64,000 nucleotides of DNA from Punctularia strigosozonata HHB-11173 SS5 (taxonomy: Eukaryota; Basidiomycota; Agaricomycetes; Corticiales; Punctulariaceae), in contig NW_006767436.1 of NCBI RefSeq assembly GCF_000264995.1, positions 1,824,800 through 1,888,799 of the forward strand, given 5' to 3'. The position numbers and the translations under genes were made by a program. The notes beneath the pieces were generated by a model. The model made no database searches. It was not told the DNA's origin and saw only the letters and a list, made by a program, of their open reading frames with translations. Positions 32,612-44,033 of the stretch are shown one piece after another; position 1 is the first letter of the stretch; the number at the start of each line of letters is the position of its first letter.

Positions 32612-32696
32612 GCGGCAGCGGATATACCGTAGACTGAGTACTTCATTCCGCCTGAGGCGGAATGAAGTACTCAGTCTACGGTATATCCGCTGCCGC
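32612..32696. repeat. perfect 85-bp palindrome (42-bp arms, 1-nt centre)
   Basis: Arms 32612..32653 and 32655..32696 are exact reverse complements around G32654. Arm sequence includes GATATACCGTAGACTGAGTA. It has no matching gene and no repeats beyond the arms. It lies about 225 bp upstream of the kinase ATG. Confidence 0.95.
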
Positions 32697-33016
32697 TGCT
32701 TACCGGGTTCGTTCCGGCCTCCCAGTGATCATGGTCTGACGTATTATGTCAGCAGCCGTCAACACAAGGATCAATAGTCACCGTAGTTCAACAATACAAA
32801 TCTCAACTCTGTTCAGTGACTTTAGGCATTTCGATACTTTGACGACCAATGGCGATGTCGGCGTTCTACATGATCGAGTTTCGCTTGCCCGGACGTGGTG
32901 GCGTCGATGACGATAACAGCCCGGCTTCAATGTAGGTGCACCTCACCGATACCAGCGAAATCACAATTATATGGGTATGTGCGGCTTCGGCGGGCGTTTG
33001 ACCTGACGACGCGAAT

Positions 33017-33933
33017 TCATTCTCCTCGTATTCTTTTCTGACGTGAGTTCATCTGGGTCTCGACGTTGCTCCAATCTTCCTCATCCGATAACGGCCTCGC
33101 GACCGTACCGTCCGTGTATAATTTAGGTTGTCGAGTTATTTCCGGCAACTGCAGGTGTATGAGTGGACGGACAGTGGTTCCCGGGATGGCCAGGTTCACC
33201 TGCTCGAGAAAAACTCTTGCAACGATATTTCCGGTGTCGAGGATATTCGAACGTTCCAAGTAGCCTTGAGCGTCTCTGAGGAGAGACTCCTTTCGATCTA
33301 TAGTGCCGATAATCAAGAGCGAGTCGAACGATCTACGACAGTAGAGATCAACGTACTGATATCTCCTGGGAAGTTGATTTGTGCTAGGTACAGAGCCAGC
33401 ATGCCTGCGTAGAGATGCAGTACGGCATTGTCATGAAACGGGAATGACGGTAGATAACTGTCCTCTGCTTTAGCTTGTTACTTGAAGGACAGGCAAGGAC
33501 TCTCACAATTCCAAGTCATTGAGAGCCGTGCGATGTTGCCCACTGCGTATCTGTCGTACAATAATCTCGCGCAGAATAGTTTCACGCTTCGAGACAATCA
33601 GAATATGGTCGCATGCAACGAAAGAATGGACCGCACAATGTTCGGATTTTGTCGCATCATGGATTTCAGAAGAGCTATCGCGTTTGCACACTGATCGTTG
33701 ATCATGTCTTCTTGGTGGTCGCATATATGTAGTGCTATCATCCACATCGTTTTCCAATCAAATTCCTTGCATCGGATGAGTATCGCCCATGCCCTTCGGG
33801 CGCGATCCAAGTGGTTGCGCTGGATAGACAATTGCAGAATATCATATAAGCGTCTTATATGAGTTCGGCGAGTAGTGGAAGGCTGTTTATCCCCGAATGA
33901 CGCAAAGAGGAAGTCGTGGTCGAGTGCAAACAT
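33017..33933 (-). CDS. RRN11: RRN11-like RNA polymerase I core factor subunit
   Basis: Model: complement(33017..33297, 33357..33457, 33507..33586, 33637..33933), 252 residues. The N-terminal block HIRRLYDILQLSIQRNHLDRARRAWAILIRC is the recognisable Rrn11-type helical repeat, with more helical repeats after splicing (REIIVRQIRSGQHRTALNDLELYLPSFPFHDNAVLHLYAGMLALYLAQ and ...AQGYLERSNILDTGNIVARVFLEQ), consistent with TPR-like folding. Rrn11 with Rrn6 and Rrn7 forms the core factor at rDNA promoters. Assignment rests on memory of fungal Rrn11 annotations. The terminal 60 residues are charged. The start lies only 83 bp from the divergent gene to the right. Confidence 0.65.
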
Positions 33934-34016
33934 TTATCGCTCAGAACCACGACCGTCAAATTTCGCTAGCCCTCGTTACGTCTCCTATCTCCCATCTATC
34001 ACCTACAACTCGAATC
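33934..34016. promoter_or_regulatory. very short divergent promoter (83 bp)
   Basis: Only 83 bp separate the two divergent ATGs, so transcription start sites and 5' UTRs must overlap or be minimal. No TATA box is visible. Confidence 0.45.
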
Positions 34017-35216
34017 ATGGACGATGGCCTCGGTCTTGGCCCGGACGTTTGGGGGACGCCCGCGGAAGCCACAACGCTGCCTCCGCCTTCGTCCATCGCC
34101 GAATCTTCGACGGCGGGCCCGGGTGATCCTGATGACGGCTTTCAGGGCTTCAATGACTTCGGTGGCTCTGCGCCGACCGATGCGTCGAACGATGCTCTCG
34201 AAGATGAATTCGCAGACTTCGGCGACTTCGGTGAAGCGGAGAACATAGGGCCATCGTCCGACTTCGGTGTAGGGCAAGACTTCGAGGAAGACGTATCGTT
34301 AGCAAATCCATTCATCTCCACACAGACATGGGAACCGTTACGGTTGTATCCTCGACCGTCTCGAGATCACCTCCAAGAACAGGTTGAAGGGCTTGTGTCG
34401 CTTTTGTGGGCGGATGAAGACATCGCTGGAGCTATGACCGACGACGACATCCGCCAAGTCGAAGGTCTGAAGCAAATACTCGTAACACCCGAGAGGTACT
34501 TTTTCTTCCATTCTTCCCGTCAGGGTTTTCATACCGAGCATCAGACCTGTCTAGCCGAACTCTATACGAAATACTATTCTCTCAACCTCCAGCCACCCAA
34601 CCGGTGAATTGGACCCGATCCCGCATACGAAGGCAATACTTGATTTCTTTGGGGATTCCCGTCAATCTCGACGAGGTACTCCCACGGGCGAACAGCAAGC
34701 CGCTGCCTGCACTGCAAATAAGTACACGACCGATGTCAGCCCCACCGACAGCGAGAAATGGTGTCTCTCAGAGTAACGGGCACGCAGCCTCAGCAAGCAA
34801 CTCTAGAACTGGGACGCCACGTTCCGGCACCCCTCAACCAGGTCGGGGAGATACTGCCACTAGACTCGGCTTAGGGCCGAAGCCAGAGCTTGATGAGGTG
34901 AAGGTGACAGAGTTGCTGGAGACGAACCCAGGTACGACCTCGTTGGTGTCATTGGAGATTGTGACAACTTATCGCATTCCGGTCAGAATCATTAACACTC
35001 GTTCCGCTCCCGAAACTGGAGGCTCAGCTTGCTGAATTGCGCAAGCAAACTGCGAGTGCTTCAGCTGTTCTGACTTGGCTGTTGCAGACACGCGATGCGC
35101 TACAACAGGATTCGGAGACCTATAACAAACTCATTGGCGAACTCATTGGAGAAGCGCAGAAAGCCAAAGGCCCCGCGAAAGGCAGGGCACCGTCTCGACG
35201 AGGAACAGGTGGATAA
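34017..35216 (+). CDS. acidic Phe-motif protein, DUF5102/Laa2-like
   Basis: Exons 34017..34495, 34555..34931, 34987..35216; 361 residues. The N-terminal third has repeated acidic-phenylalanine motifs (DDGFQGFNDFGG, DEFADFGDFGE, SSDFGVGQDFEED), the kind that bind the gamma-ear of AP-1 and GGA adaptors. The middle has LYEILFSQPPATQPVNWTRSRIRRQYLISLGIPVNLDEVLP, which I associate with the fungal DUF5102 family including yeast Laa2, and the C-terminus ends in a helical coiled-coil stretch (LEAQLAELRKQTASASAVLTWLLQTRDALQQD). Inferred role: accessory factor of clathrin/AP-1 trafficking at the trans-Golgi. Family name from memory. Confidence 0.6.
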
Positions 35217-35321
35217 AGGATAACGAATAGCCTGAAGCCGCGATGTTCACGTCTGTAACTCTGTCAATTAGTTAGGCTGTCATATCATCTACGCACTTGC
35301 TACGGCTTGTTATAAGACACT

Positions 35322-36699
35322 CTACACATCTGCTAGGGCCCAGCTTATACTTTTCCCCGCCCAGAAAGGGGTGACACTCTCCTCGCCCAGCGACCATCTT
35401 TCGTCGATAAGTTGGCCAGTTGTTTTACGCAGGACGACTACATTCCGCGCGTCGCCAACATCTAGACACCAGGAACGTCGTTAACTAACGCGTGAATCAG
35501 AGAAGCCGGCTGTACCTGGTCTACGCTCGTAAAATTGTCGACCAAACGTGCTGACGAAGCCTTCCAGTTTGTCTAATGCTCCAAAGGACTCGAGAAGGTG
35601 GGCAGTAAGGGGAAGCAAGATAGGCGATGTATACACGCCTGCTGCGCACTACGTGGGCTCCATAAGCCGTGTACAACAATCACTGATGCGGGACCTTACG
35701 CCTTGGGATGATGTTGATGTAGACTTGGTATGGGGAGGATGAGGGGCAGAATCCGAGCCCAAGAAAAATCGTGGATGACCTGCAAGATGTTGTGATCAAT
35801 GAGCTATCGTCGTAGCATGTTTTCGTCGGGTTCACAACGACAACAAGTATGACTGGTTGCCCATGGTATGGCGAATTGGATCAGGGGCAGCCCTACCTTC
35901 TTTAATAACGTCGCGAAGAGCCTGTCGGTCATCAGGAAACTTCGCGACAGGTTTACAGTAGTTCCAGCCCTGTCCTGCCCAATCGTCCACCGTCAGCGCA
36001 AGATGGTGCGCCGTGATCGTGCATGCAACAGTATCTCCCAAGCTCTTGACACACTCCACACTCGCGCGAGTGGTCGCATGCTCAAGCACAATGCGTAACT
36101 TCGGGAACGTCGCATGCAGCTTGCGGAGATGCGGGAGAAAGGCCGGCTCCGCGTTGATAACGCAGATATTAGTGGAGACATTCGAGGGTATTTCTCCGTG
36201 CAAATTAAGAACCATGTCCACGTCTTGCATGGCAGCAAATACCGGGTAGTAAGTCTCGTATGACTCGATACCGCCGTCCGAATTGGTTGTTACACCGCGC
36301 GGATACGATTTGACTCCTGATAAGCCTCTGGTCAGTGGTACACTCACCGAACCGGCAGCGGTATTTGCCTACGATTCCCGCAGCAGCAGCCTTGCGGACT
36401 TCTTCTGGAGTCAAATCCGGCGACAGATAAAGTGTCATCAGAAATTCCACATTTGGTTCGATCTTCTCAAGCTCTGCCCTGTAAGCCAAAGCCTGGTAGG
36501 TGGTGGTAATAGGCGGTTTCAAGTTGGGCTACGGGTATAATCAGGGATCAGGAGGCTGGCCATGTCTTGCGAAGGGCTGCACCATAACGTAGGCGAGATT
36601 GAAGCCCCCTTTTCGTACGTGAGGGGTGACGAGTCTAGACATCTGCCCTTGTCGTAGATGGACGTGAAAGTCAGCGGGGGCATGAACTGATATTTCCAT
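35322..36699 (-). CDS. URA4: dihydroorotase (URA4)
   Basis: Model: complement(35322..35461, 35516..35648, 35700..35779, 35897..36316, 36369..36528, 36583..36699), 349 residues. Motifs: ADFHVHLRQG (first two metal-binding His), NLAYVMPNLKPPITT, VKSYPRGVTTNSDGG (the usual carboxylated-Lys region), VLNLHGE, IVLEHATT, TITAHHLALTVDDWAG, FFLGSDSAPHP (catalytic Asp) and C-terminal VTPFWAGKSISW. Catalyses cyclisation of carbamoyl aspartate, step three of pyrimidine synthesis. Intron 2 (36317..36368) is taken as GC-AG because it restores the family pattern I-V-G-V-K-S-Y; a GT donor 4 nt upstream would also keep frame but drop the Val. Intron 4 is 117 nt, long for this genome. Confidence 0.93.
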
Positions 36700-36907
36700 C
36701 GACTGATGGTGTAAATGAGTGGGTGTAATTGTATGAAGGCTTTGACCAAAGCTGCGAACTTTTTATCGACCGCTGCATAGCCACCAGTGAACCACGACAT
36801 GGGGTTAGGGCAACGCGATCACCTGATTAGACACGGCCAAGGTTGACTTCGGGTTTTGCAGCTTCACATTCATAACTTGTCACTGACGTTGGTCGGACCC
36901 CTCTAGC

Positions 36908-39900
36908 ATGGTTGCCGCCGGATCTATCACCGTTGCGGGTACGCATTCCGTATCATCCGGTACTGCAAGGTTTCATGCCCCTTTCCAGTTCGAGTCCGCC
37001 CGCCCAACGCCTGGGAGGCAGCCCGTCTACCAGAGCCAGTCTACGACCAGTCCATTCGAGGAGATGGAACTCTTTCTGCCCCTGGCCCGTCCAAGCACTC
37101 TTCCGCTCTCAGAGATATTGTTCAAATTGTCGATGATCGGATCCTTTGCTTCGATCCCCGCGACCCTGATGCTTCCAGGTCATTCTGCGAACGTGGCTTC
37201 CTGCCTCCCGGAACGAAGCGATACAAAGATAAACGTTTCATGTTCGACAAAGTCTTCAACAACGAAGCCTCACAGACGGACGTTTACGAAGCAACAGCTA
37301 AACCTCTCCTAACTCCCTTACTGAACGGCTTCAACGCCACCATCTTCGCTTACGGAGTACGTGCTCACTTGACTCGCACGACGGCTGTACTGATTCAACC
37401 ATATAGGCGACCGGCTGCGGGAAAACGCACACTATTAGTGGAACCGAAGCAGACCCGGGGATCATATATTTGACAATGGCCGACCTGTTCCAACGCATCG
37501 AAGACCGTAGGGACGACTACAATGTGGAGGTCATCGTTACCTTTCTCGAGATTTACAACGAAGAGATCCGGGATCTCCTTGCCGACAACTCCGATCGACC
37601 TGCTCCTCGAGGCGGCCTTCAAATCCGCGAGGATAAGACTGTCAAAGTAGCGGGTTTAGTCGAGCTCAAACCCAGGACAGCCGAAGAAGTCAAGGAGATA
37701 GTTCTGCAAGGGAATCTCCGCAGAACCCAGAGTCCCACTCATGCCAACGAAACATCTTCACGATCCCATGCCGTGCTTCAGATTCACGTCACACAATGGC
37801 CCAGGACAGCAGCCTTGACAGAGGAACGTACAATGGGTACCTTGTCAATTATTGATCTTGCAGGAAGTGAACGCGCTGCAGCAACAACCAACATGGGTCA
37901 GCGCATGGTAGAGGGTGCTAACATCAACAAGTCCTTACTGGCGTTGGGCAACTGCATCAACGCGTTATGTGAAAGCGGAGGTGCCACCCGTCACGTACCG
38001 TACCGCAACTCCAAGCTTACGCGACTGCTCAAATTCTCCTTGGGGGGAAATTGCAAAACCGTGATGATAGTATGCGTCGCTCCAACATCCAACCATTTCG
38101 ACGACACACATAACACGCTGCTCTACGCCGACCGCGCAACGAAGATCAAGACCAAGGTCGTCACACGTAATGTCGTTAACGTCGACCGACACGTTGGTCA
38201 ATACGTGGAGGCGATCAATAGGCTGAACATAGAAGTGGCTGAACTTAAGGCGAGGCTTGCTGGAAAACGCGATGCGGAGGCAGAAGTTGCGAGGAGGAGG
38301 TCCGTGGAGGCGAAGGCAGAAGTCGAGCGCGCAAAGGCCGACATAATGAACAAAGCGAATCAAACACGGACCTCAATCGTTGACGGGGCTGGTTGTTCTG
38401 GACGGCTCGCAGCGGCGTCTATCCGGTTGGAAGTCACTCGTTCGAGGCTGGCTCAGCTTGATGCCATGGGCCCCGGGCCCCTTGCGGCGGATCTGGAGCT
38501 TGAGCGAGAACTGCTGCGCGGACTCGCCGGTCCGGAGGAGGAGATGCTCAAGCCTGGTTCAGCGCTGAACGTACGATTGCAGCGATCGACGAACTCCGGA
38601 AATCTATTCGATGCTATGCTTAAGGCCGTCACGGAGCGCAAGTCAGATAAGCTTGACGAAGCGAGCGTGGAGAATGTGAAGTTAGACGCCCGGTGGCGCA
38701 AATCCGAGCTGGAGCGGATCAAGGCGGACGCGGAACGCGACGCGCTTCGAGACGCGCTTATCGGTCAGGCGCAAATGGTGGTCAATCTTGTCGGGATGAT
38801 GGGAAGGTGTACGGTCATGTTGGGAGAGGCAAGTCGCGCATTAGGGTTGGCTGCCGCAAACAACGTGGACGATCTGGGTGCTACCCTGAAGTCCCTTGGA
38901 GCGAAGCTTGGCGTTGTAGCGGAGAGTAACGACGAGGCGTTCAAGCACCTGGTTGGGGTGTCTTCCGCGGCATACGCTGCTAACGCGGCTGGTAGCATCG
39001 ATAGCTTCCATGGTCATGCAACCACGCTCTCTCGACCGACGCCGGGTATCTCTGCCCCTTCCTCGCTGAAGCCCAAAGGCACAAGGCGTTCGTCCCAGGG
39101 TTTAGCAGTCGGCTCTCCCGCGCGGAAGTTGCACAGAAGCTCGCCACGGAAGGGCCGGGCAAGTTTGACCGGCGCTCATGCACCTCACTCGCGGCGGGTG
39201 TCGTCCTCCGAGGTGAAGAAGAAGAGTGTCCAGTGGAAGGACGAAGCTGGTCAGGGTAGTTTGGACGATGGAGGTGGTAATCCCTTTCAGATCAGCACCA
39301 TTCCGGACGTTTCTGTGATCGCCTCCAGTCCACTTCCTGACGACTCTGGAACTGGTTTACGTCGGCCTGCATCAGTCGCTGGTTCTGAAAGTGAATGGGA
39401 GGACGAGAGGACCGATGACAGTGTTCATGCGAGCTTCAGTGGCTTTAGTAGCCGTCAGGATTCGCTCTCTGGGTCAACATTACCACTCCCCAGTGCGAGT
39501 CACCAGAGGACAAGTCGCCTTGGCTCCGCGTACCTTAAATCACGGGGATCGACGTTAAGCAGTCTAGCCGAAGTCGAGGGAGAAAATGGCACGCCCATGC
39601 GCCCATCGCCATTATCAGACCTCAGCCTGAACCGGATGCGCGGGTCAGCAGAGAGCAGCAATAGTTCTAGCAGCTCCGAAGGTCCTAGCACACTACATGT
39701 CCCCAAAGGTCGGGAGAGGCACGCAATCACGCCTGCCAAACGCGCTCCCGCGATGCCAAGGGTGGTCGGATCTGCTGCCAAGTCTGGCCGACGACGCTCA
39801 AACATCGGTCCCCTCCGTCACGAGAAGCAGAGGAGACGTTCAAGCCAGATTCCCCAGCTTTCTCCGAGGGCTAGCCTTGAAGGGAATACCAGCCTGAGCG

Positions 39901-40094
39901 TCGACCTTGGTTCCGTTTCCACCAGCGGTGCCGCGAAGAGGGTCATAATCGATGGCATGCGGAGTCCGCCGAAGAGGGCGAAGAGGATGAGTGTGCTCGG
40001 TGCGGCCTCCAAGGCGTTGAAACCGAGAACTGTTGGCAACTCGCCCATGGCGGATCCCAACCTCAGCCTCGGGCCTAAACCGACTTGGCGATGA
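36908..40094 (+). CDS. KIP3: kinesin-8 (Kip3-like) motor protein
   Basis: Exons 36908..36938, 36989..37356, 37407..40094; 1,028 residues. N-terminal motor of ~360 residues: ITVAVRVRPPNAWE, KRFMFDKVFN, P-loop GATGCGKT with THTISGTEADPGIIYLTMADLF (kinesin-8 style), FLEIYNEEIRDLL, switch I NETSSRSHAVLQ, switch II DLAGSERAAATTNMGQRMVEGANINKSLLALGNCINAL, and YRNSKLTRLLKFSLGGNCKTVMI. A neck and short coiled coil follow (EAINRLNIEVAELKARLAG; KRDAEAEVARRRSVEAKAEVERAK), then a long Ser/Arg-rich tail with SPPKRAKRMS-type basic patches typical of microtubule-binding tails. Kinesin-8s walk to plus ends and promote depolymerisation in mitosis and nuclear positioning. Divergent from dihydroorotase (208 bp). 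Confidence 0.93.
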
Positions 40095-40635
40095 AGTTTG
40101 GTCGTCATTTCTCGGAGAATGTAAGTCATGCCCTTCGTCCATAGAGCGACGAATAATGATTGTTGGCCAGTAGGCGATTTTCTGGGCAGGGTTCTGTTAG
40201 ACCGGATCTGCAATCCTCATCGGGATGAATTGGAATAGGGCACCTCGTGATGCTCCGCTTTGTGCACCACTGTTTTGTCATACCTAATCGTCTACCTTGT
40301 AGAACTAGTTGATACCCCTATGTGAACGATCTGTATTGGATTTGGCAGCAACTTTCCGCAAGAGCAGGAGTGGCTCTCATTCACAACGTTTAACCCTCAC
40401 ACATTCTCATGATTTCCCAAAACGGAATGCGTGCGGGGTTAAGTCTGAGCTGCGACGTGTTGAACCATGCACGAGGCTGCGAATTCAGACGTTCTTATCC
40501 TTCGCTCATACTGACTGACGACTATATACCGGTTCGACGTAAACAATCACTTAGGCTATCATCTTGATCTATTTCATGAACTGACGTTACGTACGGAGTA
40601 CCGTAACCACGTCACCGATACGCAAAGTCCCTGTC
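40095..40635. other. intergenic region
   Basis: 541 bp between two same-strand genes: kinesin 3' flank and promoter of the next gene. Nothing else recognised. Confidence 0.4.
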
Positions 40636-43036
40636 ATGGCCAAAAAGCAAAAGGGAAAACAGAAAGCACCGTCGCCTACGTCTGCCCCAGCTCCCATACA
40701 GAGCAATGCCTTCAATACCATTACGACTATTAACGAAGTTAGTGAAACGGCGGAGTCTATTGGAAACGTAGCAGCCCCTACAAACCCTTCGGCGCCTACA
40801 GCCGCAGTTACCACGCAGCACAGGCGTGTTCATATCCAGGAAGAAGGCGACGGTGCATGCACTCCTTGCCTATCAACTACATATGCTGACATGGCTGATA
40901 TCCTCTCCTCGAACCCAATTGATACCCATGAATGAAGTTCACGAGGACGAGGACGAAGAAGAATGGGCGGAGGAGGAATACGACGAGCCCGATGAGCACA
41001 CGGGATGGAGGCAAGGTTTGGAGGGGACCGTTGGTGCTTCCGATAGCGCCGGAGCAACGGCGGGGTGGGACGAGGCGCATCAGAGTCAAGCGCCGGCTGC
41101 GGTATCCTGGGGCGCTGTTCAACTTCAAGATCACTCTCCTGCGACGACTATGCCTCAAAGCGCACGAATTGGCTGGGCAGCCGAACGTGAAACCATCCCC
41201 AAGGTCTTGACGTCTGCTGGCGGAGGCGCCGGTTGGAATCAGGCCGCAGCCGCTGTGGAGGCATGGCCCCAGCCCAAGCAAGTGCCGACGCACTCCGTTG
41301 CACAGCATCCTCCGGTTGCCCAGGCTCAACGAGGTTGGACGAACTGGGGAAACGAGGGGAAAGCTCCTCCGCAGGCCACTTGGCGGGGTCAGAGCGCTTC
41401 AGCCCAGCAGAATACAGCTCCTATACAGGCGCAAGCAAGCTGGACGACGTGGGCCAAGGAGGTGAACATGGCGCCGCCCAAGGCATATTCCCACGCGCCG
41501 GTCCCCGCTCCTGGGCACCACCCGTATGCAGCTCAGCAATCGCAAGATTTACGGGCGTTGCTCAGCGATCCCTACCAAGCCAGGATGGCCGCTGTTCAGC
41601 CGCAGCAGCAACCGTATCGTCAGGTGCAGGCGCAGGCGGCGCATCACCATACTCGGGAGAGGAATGGGAAGATGTCCAAGCAAGATCAAGCCGCTGCTTG
41701 GGGTCATGCGGACAACGGGGGATGGGGCACTGCCGGTGGAGGGGACTGGGGCATTCCAGGACAGGATGCAGGAGGGGCTGGTTGGAGTTCGGGACAGGAC
41801 GATGGGTGGGCCGCCGGGGGTGGGGGTGGTGGGGGATCCTGGGGCCAGACTGCCGACACAGGATGGGGGGGTGCAGAAGGGGACTCAGGATTGGGGCACA
41901 ACACTGCGGCTAGCTGGGGCGACATAGATGAGGAGGGGGAGGAATCCATGGAAGATGAGTGGGTGGAAGAAGAGGATGAATGGGAGGATTCTCGGAAGGT
42001 CCGGTTCGCCGACGACAATCCTGCGCGGGCGGCTGCGAGAGCTGCGTCCAAAACGCCTGTTACCCAATCCGCTCCCGCCTCGCGCACGATGGCGATGGCT
42101 ACAGGAGGAGAGGCTATACCAGGAATAGCTCGGGTTGCCGCCCCTCCGGAGAACGGGGACTCTTCGATACACGTCGTCGAAACGAGCGGAGCGGCCATGA
42201 GTCCTGCCCAAACAGCCCTTTTTGGACGGGATCGTGCAGCCAAAAATCGAATATATTGGGGGTTATCCCCGCATCAGAACAAACGCGTCTCATCATTACT
42301 TGCTTGGGTGATTGCCATGGAAGATAAGATAGCTGAGCTTGGAGTGGGTGTCCATTCTCATTTAAATTGCATTTGCAACTGATTTTCTACACCCGACGAT
42401 TAGCTACACAAGTTCCTCACCACTCGTGAGCGAGGGGCGCTATTCAGCAATGCCGAATACACGCCGGCGAGCTCCTACGACATGGCGTTTGATTGGTTAA
42501 CCTTCCCTTACTTGCAATTCACGCGAGACAAGACATTGCAAGAGTCTGTCCTCTTTTACAAGCCTGCGGAGGAGGTTGTCGTATTCGTCTTTCTGCTGTC
42601 CCCCTCCCGCAATAGTATGGCCGTGTGGAGAAAAAAGATCGCAATTCCCGATGATCTTCGTATTCGTTACTCGAAAGAGATCCAATCTGCTACAAGAAGT
42701 TTGAGAGCGGACTACGGGCCTTTGCACGTTGACGAGTGCGTATTTTTTGGTCCCCTTCGTTCTACCCGTGGTGTTTACGAGTATTTCAGGCTGCCTGCAT
42801 CGCCGACTGCCACTGAACCCTTACCTGATCAACCTAAGAGACGGCGTTTCTTCGGTCGTTCGGAATCATCCAAGAAGCTGCAACGCGCTGATGCAGAAGA
42901 GAGACGACGTGAGGTAGTCGAACAAAAGAAGGTTACGCTCGTCGATCACGGCCCGGTCCCCATGATAGTCGACGGAAGAGAGCCCAAACCACAGAAAAAA
43001 CGAGGATTTTTTGCTCGCCTTTTCGGGAGGAAATGA
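40636..43036 (+). CDS. CcmS-related domain protein with GW/WG-rich middle
   Basis: Exons 40636..40852, 40938..42343, 42404..42735, 42790..43036; 733 residues. The C-terminal domain (ALFGRDRAAKNRIYWGL..., LHKFLTTRERGALFSNAEY, AFDWLTFPYLQFTRDKTLQESVLFY, VVFVFLLSPSRNSMAVWRKKI, YGPLHVDE) is what is annotated as CcmS-related in Agaricomycetes. Function unknown. The middle ~350 residues are low complexity with about twenty Trp, mostly in GW, WG or SW pairs inside Gly/Gln/Ala/acidic sequence. The N-terminus is Lys-rich then acidic. The first intron is 85 nt with AAG as acceptor, the least certain junction. The third intron (54 nt) has no in-frame stop. A basic C-terminus (KPQKKRGFFARLFGRK) could bind membranes or nucleic acid. 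Confidence 0.75.
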
Positions 43037-44033
43037 ATGTACGCTGCCTTGTTCGATATTCTTCACTTACACCTTTCTTGGATACTGTACCATACACCCG
43101 GCCCTTGTAGCGATAGTTCTGCTTTCGAATTGCTTTCCAGATATGTGACCCTCTGTGCGAATACCAGAGTGTTATTCATCCCGCAGGCGGGGCCCCCAAA
43201 GCCTCAAGCTCCTGTCCAGGTGTTAGGCCCGAAGCTTCGACGTTTCGACCTCCGCGCCAGGGACTGCACCTATTCTGTTACCTCTCATGCGGTTCCTAGA
43301 CAATGTAGTGCTTATCATGCATCGCAGGCTGCTTGCGACATGACGCTGATCACCCAACGATACTTGACGCCATATGGACTTGATGCTAATCACCCAACGG
43401 TTTGTCGTCGCGCTAACCCGCTGCGCGGTAGATTGCCGACGAGGTCCCGGTAGCGGAACAGCCGGTTGCTGCGCTGCACGTACGCCAGGCGTGTCGGAGT
43501 TTCAAATGCCCTATAAACAGGAGTATTAGCAATTTCCTACCTAAGTATCATCCCCGCGTGGTTCGTCAAGGTTGCGAGAGCTATCCAAGTATGACATTGG
43601 TCATATCGCGGGCGCATGTGTTCGTCCGAATCCGTCTCATGGATGCCCGACACCTGCTGGGAGCATGGCAAGCTTCTATGTAGGATTGTGACTGCGCTCC
43701 AGTCCAGCGGAGGCAGGTAAAAAACCCCGCCGGGACGTGGGTAGTAGTGAGTCCCTGCGATTTGCATCCAGCATTGATCGTTCCCTCACTGTTCACCTTA
43801 GGATATGGTAGGACGCCTGCCTTGAACGGTCTCTCCGCGTCTCCGCGGGATCATGTGGTACGACGTTCTTGGAGAAAATACTGCCCGATATTGTACAGAT
43901 GCGCGCTCTTCCTAACATATCGCCCGTTATCAACCCTGTCGCAGTCATAGCGCGAAATACTACAAAAGCGCTCAGGGATGTGGGCCCAAAGCCGCCCCCG
44001 TCAAGCGCGCGCTCGAGGACCAGTGGACACGCC
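43037..44033. other. ~1 kb intergenic region
   Basis: Largest plain gap in the window. It contains a near-direct repeat at 43341..43399 and short frames without motifs. It should hold the GMC oxidoreductase promoter; no TATA box is clear. Confidence 0.4.
43341..43399 (+). repeat. short imperfect direct repeat
   Basis: 19-bp units at 43341..43359 and 43381..43399 match at 17 of 19 positions (core ATCACCCAACG). Only two copies seen. Confidence 0.7.

Larger units (their letters stand above)
32389..33016. other. intergenic region holding the 85-bp palindrome
   Basis: 628 bp between the kinase start and the RRN11-like 3' end, both on the minus strand. Besides the TATA-like box and the palindrome nothing is recognised. 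Confidence 0.5.

Noticed and set aside
33298-33356. Apparent frameshift in the RRN11-like gene
   Set aside because: Explained by a 59-nt intron with GTACGT donor and TATAG acceptor that restores the helical repeat.
43037-44033. Possible degenerate gene in the 1-kb gap before the GMC oxidoreductase
   Set aside because: No conserved protein segment in any frame; only a two-copy 19-bp near repeat.
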